DNA from: Megaleporinus macrocephalus
Lineage: Eukaryota; Chordata; Actinopteri; Characiformes; Anostomidae
Length of the DNA: 64,000 bases
Reading direction: 5' to 3'
NCBI GenBank assembly: GCA_021613375.1
Contig: CM038726.1
Coordinates: 14,131,841 to 14,195,840 of the forward strand
Positions 61,805 to 64,000 of this stretch are shown one piece after another. The notes below the pieces were generated by a model. That model was given only the letters and a program-made list of their open reading frames with translations, was not told the DNA's origin and made no database searches. The position numbers and the translations under genes were made by a program. Position 1 is the first letter of the stretch. Each line of letters starts with the position of its first letter.

Positions 61805-62657
61805 TAGAGATAGACCGGTCAGAGTTTTTAAGGCCGATTCCCATCGCCAATCACCTTTCAGCACGATCAGCCGATAGAGCGCCCTCTATATACACCACGG
61901 CAGGACTACATGTAGTTATTAGCGCAAGCAAGTCATGAAACATGTTCGAAACTGGTTTATTACCATTTTTAACAAGCTCATATAAAACAGCATAATATTT
62001 AAAACAAAATTAACAGTAAATAAACAAAGTAAATTAAACAAATATCCCCAAATACTGCAATCATTCAATTTAGCTAATTAAATAAATACAGTCAAAACTG
62101 CAGTCATTAAAAGACTTTGGTTATTTTAAACGACAATCTGTAGTCATTAAATGTAGATCTTGAATTGTTGCTGCTGTTCTGTTCATACCGGTCAGATCTG
62201 GTCTGTATTGTTTGTTTTGTGCTAGCTGTGTGTGCGAACTCTGCTGTTTGCTGATACTCGCAGCTGTGTGCAGTGCTGTATCAGATTAATAGTGTTAAAT
62301 GTCTTTGTCTTGGTTCCTCAACGAGACACGCTGATTTTACTAATTTAAAAACGTCCTGGATGAGTCTGCGTCACATACGGTAAACACTACCAGACAGACG
62401 TGCTTTCTACAAGCACATTCTTTTCTCGCTGCTTTAGTCAGCCTGTTGAAAATGAAAGGGTGTGTATTTCCACCTAGCGGCTTAGATAGGAATTACAGGG
62501 AGCTGGCCGGAGGGCTCCTCCTCCTGGATGAAACACTAGCTGGAAATACAGAAAGTAGGCCATCGATCGGCTCTCAGGATCGGACGATCACCGATCGCAT
62601 ATTTTGATTACAAATCGGCAAATACCAATACATAGTCGATCGATCCCTCCATCTCTA
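61805..62657. mobile_element. Nonautonomous hAT element, family E copy 2
   Basis: The left end is TAGAGATAGACCGGTC and the right end is CCATCTCTA, its inverted match (TAGAGATGG). Octamers outside the ends match at seven of eight positions. The 853-bp body is collinear with 54554-55416, with several small indels. No transposase gene is present. Confidence 0.9.
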
Positions 62658-63769
62658 GTTAAAATAAAATGAATTACATTTATTTGTATACTTGTTCACA
62701 TAATTCTTTTTTGGCTTATAATGTGTAATATTTAAATCTGCTTTGTTTAAGTTACCATATGAGCTAATATAGTCCTATTTACACCTGAAACTTGCTGCGT
62801 ACGGCTTAGTAACATCCAGCCTTTAGTGTCCATCCGAAATATTAAGCATGATCTGCAAACTAAAAAACTATATTCGATTTTGTATTGAAGACCACCACTT
62901 ATAATCTTGTAGATAGACTGCAAGAGTAATTAGACTGCTAGTAGTCTTAATATGTAGTCCTAGCTTCCCGGTGGTCCTTTGTTTTCAAGTCATATTCAAT
63001 CAAGTGTCCAAACTGGATGAACTCCTGCATGGCTGCTTACTCTGCTGTGTGTTTGCAGTGATGCTTGTCTTTGTCTGATTTTCTAATTGTTTTCATTGCA
63101 ATTAATAGAGATTGTATCTTTCAATACATGGTCACACTTTGCAGGAGTGACATGATTCATCAGACCACATGCAGAACATCAGAGCTTGGTCTGCATGAAC
63201 ATGGCACACTTATCAGGCGCGGCTGTGATTTATTACAGCGCTAATTTGCAGAGTGGCTCTGTACATAATAGGAAATGTTTGATTTGGATGCAGTGAGCGT
63301 TCTCCTAAATGGAAAGGCTTAATCACAGCCTGTGTGATTAGCATACCACTCAAGCCAAAATTGGAGTTGCAGGCAGCGTAAAGAAATACTGCAGCACTTC
63401 CAAACTGTGGCAATAAAATTGGACTGTCATTGACCAGCTCTCACTGTTGTTCAAATGAAAGGAATACTGGACGATTATCTCCTGAATACTCCAGCACTTC
63501 TGTTTTATATGGTCCACAGACAATAGTTTTGTTACGTTTGCCTGCACTTAGACAAGAACAGAGAACCTGTTCATTCAATGCACCTTTGATTGCATATTCT
63601 CATTTAGCACAATCAGCTGATGCTGCTATCAGGAGAGAAAACAGGATGAAGGGACAATAACTCTTTAATAACTCTTAATTCAATCATCTCATGAAATAGA
63701 TGCAGTCTTGCACTTTCACTGTCAATCATGCAAATGTTAGACAAGGTGTTAGTTTACCATCTCTGCAGT
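62658..63769. other. Intergenic, candidate conserved element near 63.15-63.45 kb
   Basis: The block from about 63150 to 63450 (GGCTGTGATTTATTACAGCG, then TTAATCACAGCCTGTGTGAT) has words in inverted arrangement and looks less decayed than its surroundings. No exon was recognised. Confidence 0.4.
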
Positions 63770-64000
63770 TAGGAAGCTTTTTTTGTTGTCCATTATTTTA
63801 TTTTTTTTTGCAATCAATTTTTATTCGTTTTTCCTATGAATCAAACAATACAATCACAAAATCTCCAAAATGAAACAAGACACCTAATCCCTTCCCCCAA
63901 TCTCAACAGTCCATCAACTCCCCAATCCAGAAAATCCGGACAAAGACGGACAGCACATCGAAATCAAAAAAATAAAATAAGGCCTCTGGATAAAGAAAAG
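63770..64000 (-). mobile_element. Possible LINE 3' end, cut by the window edge
   Basis: A T-rich run (TTATTTTTTTTTGC, 63798-63811) is followed by C- and A-rich sequence without repeats inside the window. On the minus strand this would be the 3' end of an A-tailed retroelement whose body lies beyond 64000. Family unknown. Confidence 0.35.

Overview
The window reads as nuclear DNA of a ray-finned fish. It has one vertebrate-type gene, low coding density, long AT-rich noncoding stretches, (CA)n, (TA)n and (GA)n microsatellites, and a dense layer of Tc1/mariner, hAT, SINE and LINE remnants. Several repeats match, from memory and unverified, families abundant in otophysan fishes. A characin-like fish is my best guess, but the species cannot be fixed from the sequence.

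The only protein-coding gene I can support is an ortholog of ZBTB43, on the + strand. It has a CpG-rich 5' exon near 26.08-26.27 kb, a 538-bp intron in the 5' UTR, a single 449-residue coding exon (26834-28183), and a 3' UTR of about 2.3 kb ending near an AATAAA at 30493. A second promoter-like CpG-rich block with a splice-donor candidate lies at 32.3-32.8 kb. It may be the first, noncoding exon of the next gene; ZBTB34 is the neighbour in mammals. Its body would lie outside the window. I found no lmx1b, zbtb34 or ralgps1 coding exon.

Region by region: 0-17.4 kb is repeat-rich, with five degenerate Tc1/mariner remnants, foldback elements, a decayed purine-rich tract, a CT/GA hairpin microsatellite and two copies of a compound dispersed repeat. 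From 17.4 to 22.4 kb the sequence is mostly unannotated, with GC-richer parts that could be regulatory. From 22.4 to 26 kb there are microsatellites and LINE 3' ends. From 26 to 33 kb lie zbtb43 and the orphan promoter. From 33 to 39 kb there are MITE, SINE and local-duplication sequences. From 39.457 to 42.932 kb lies a 3.5-kb hAT-like element with perfect 8-bp target-site duplications, whose interior is a 58-bp minisatellite of about 50 units. From 43 to 64 kb there is intergenic DNA with three more hAT-type elements (two are copies of one family, 54554-55416 and 61805-62657, each with recognisable 8-bp duplications), SINEs and microsatellites.

The most notable structural result is that the large minisatellite, which produces open reading frames of up to 583 codons in all three forward frames, is noncoding cargo inside a transposon rather than a repetitive-protein gene. 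No new enzymatic or defence system is visible.
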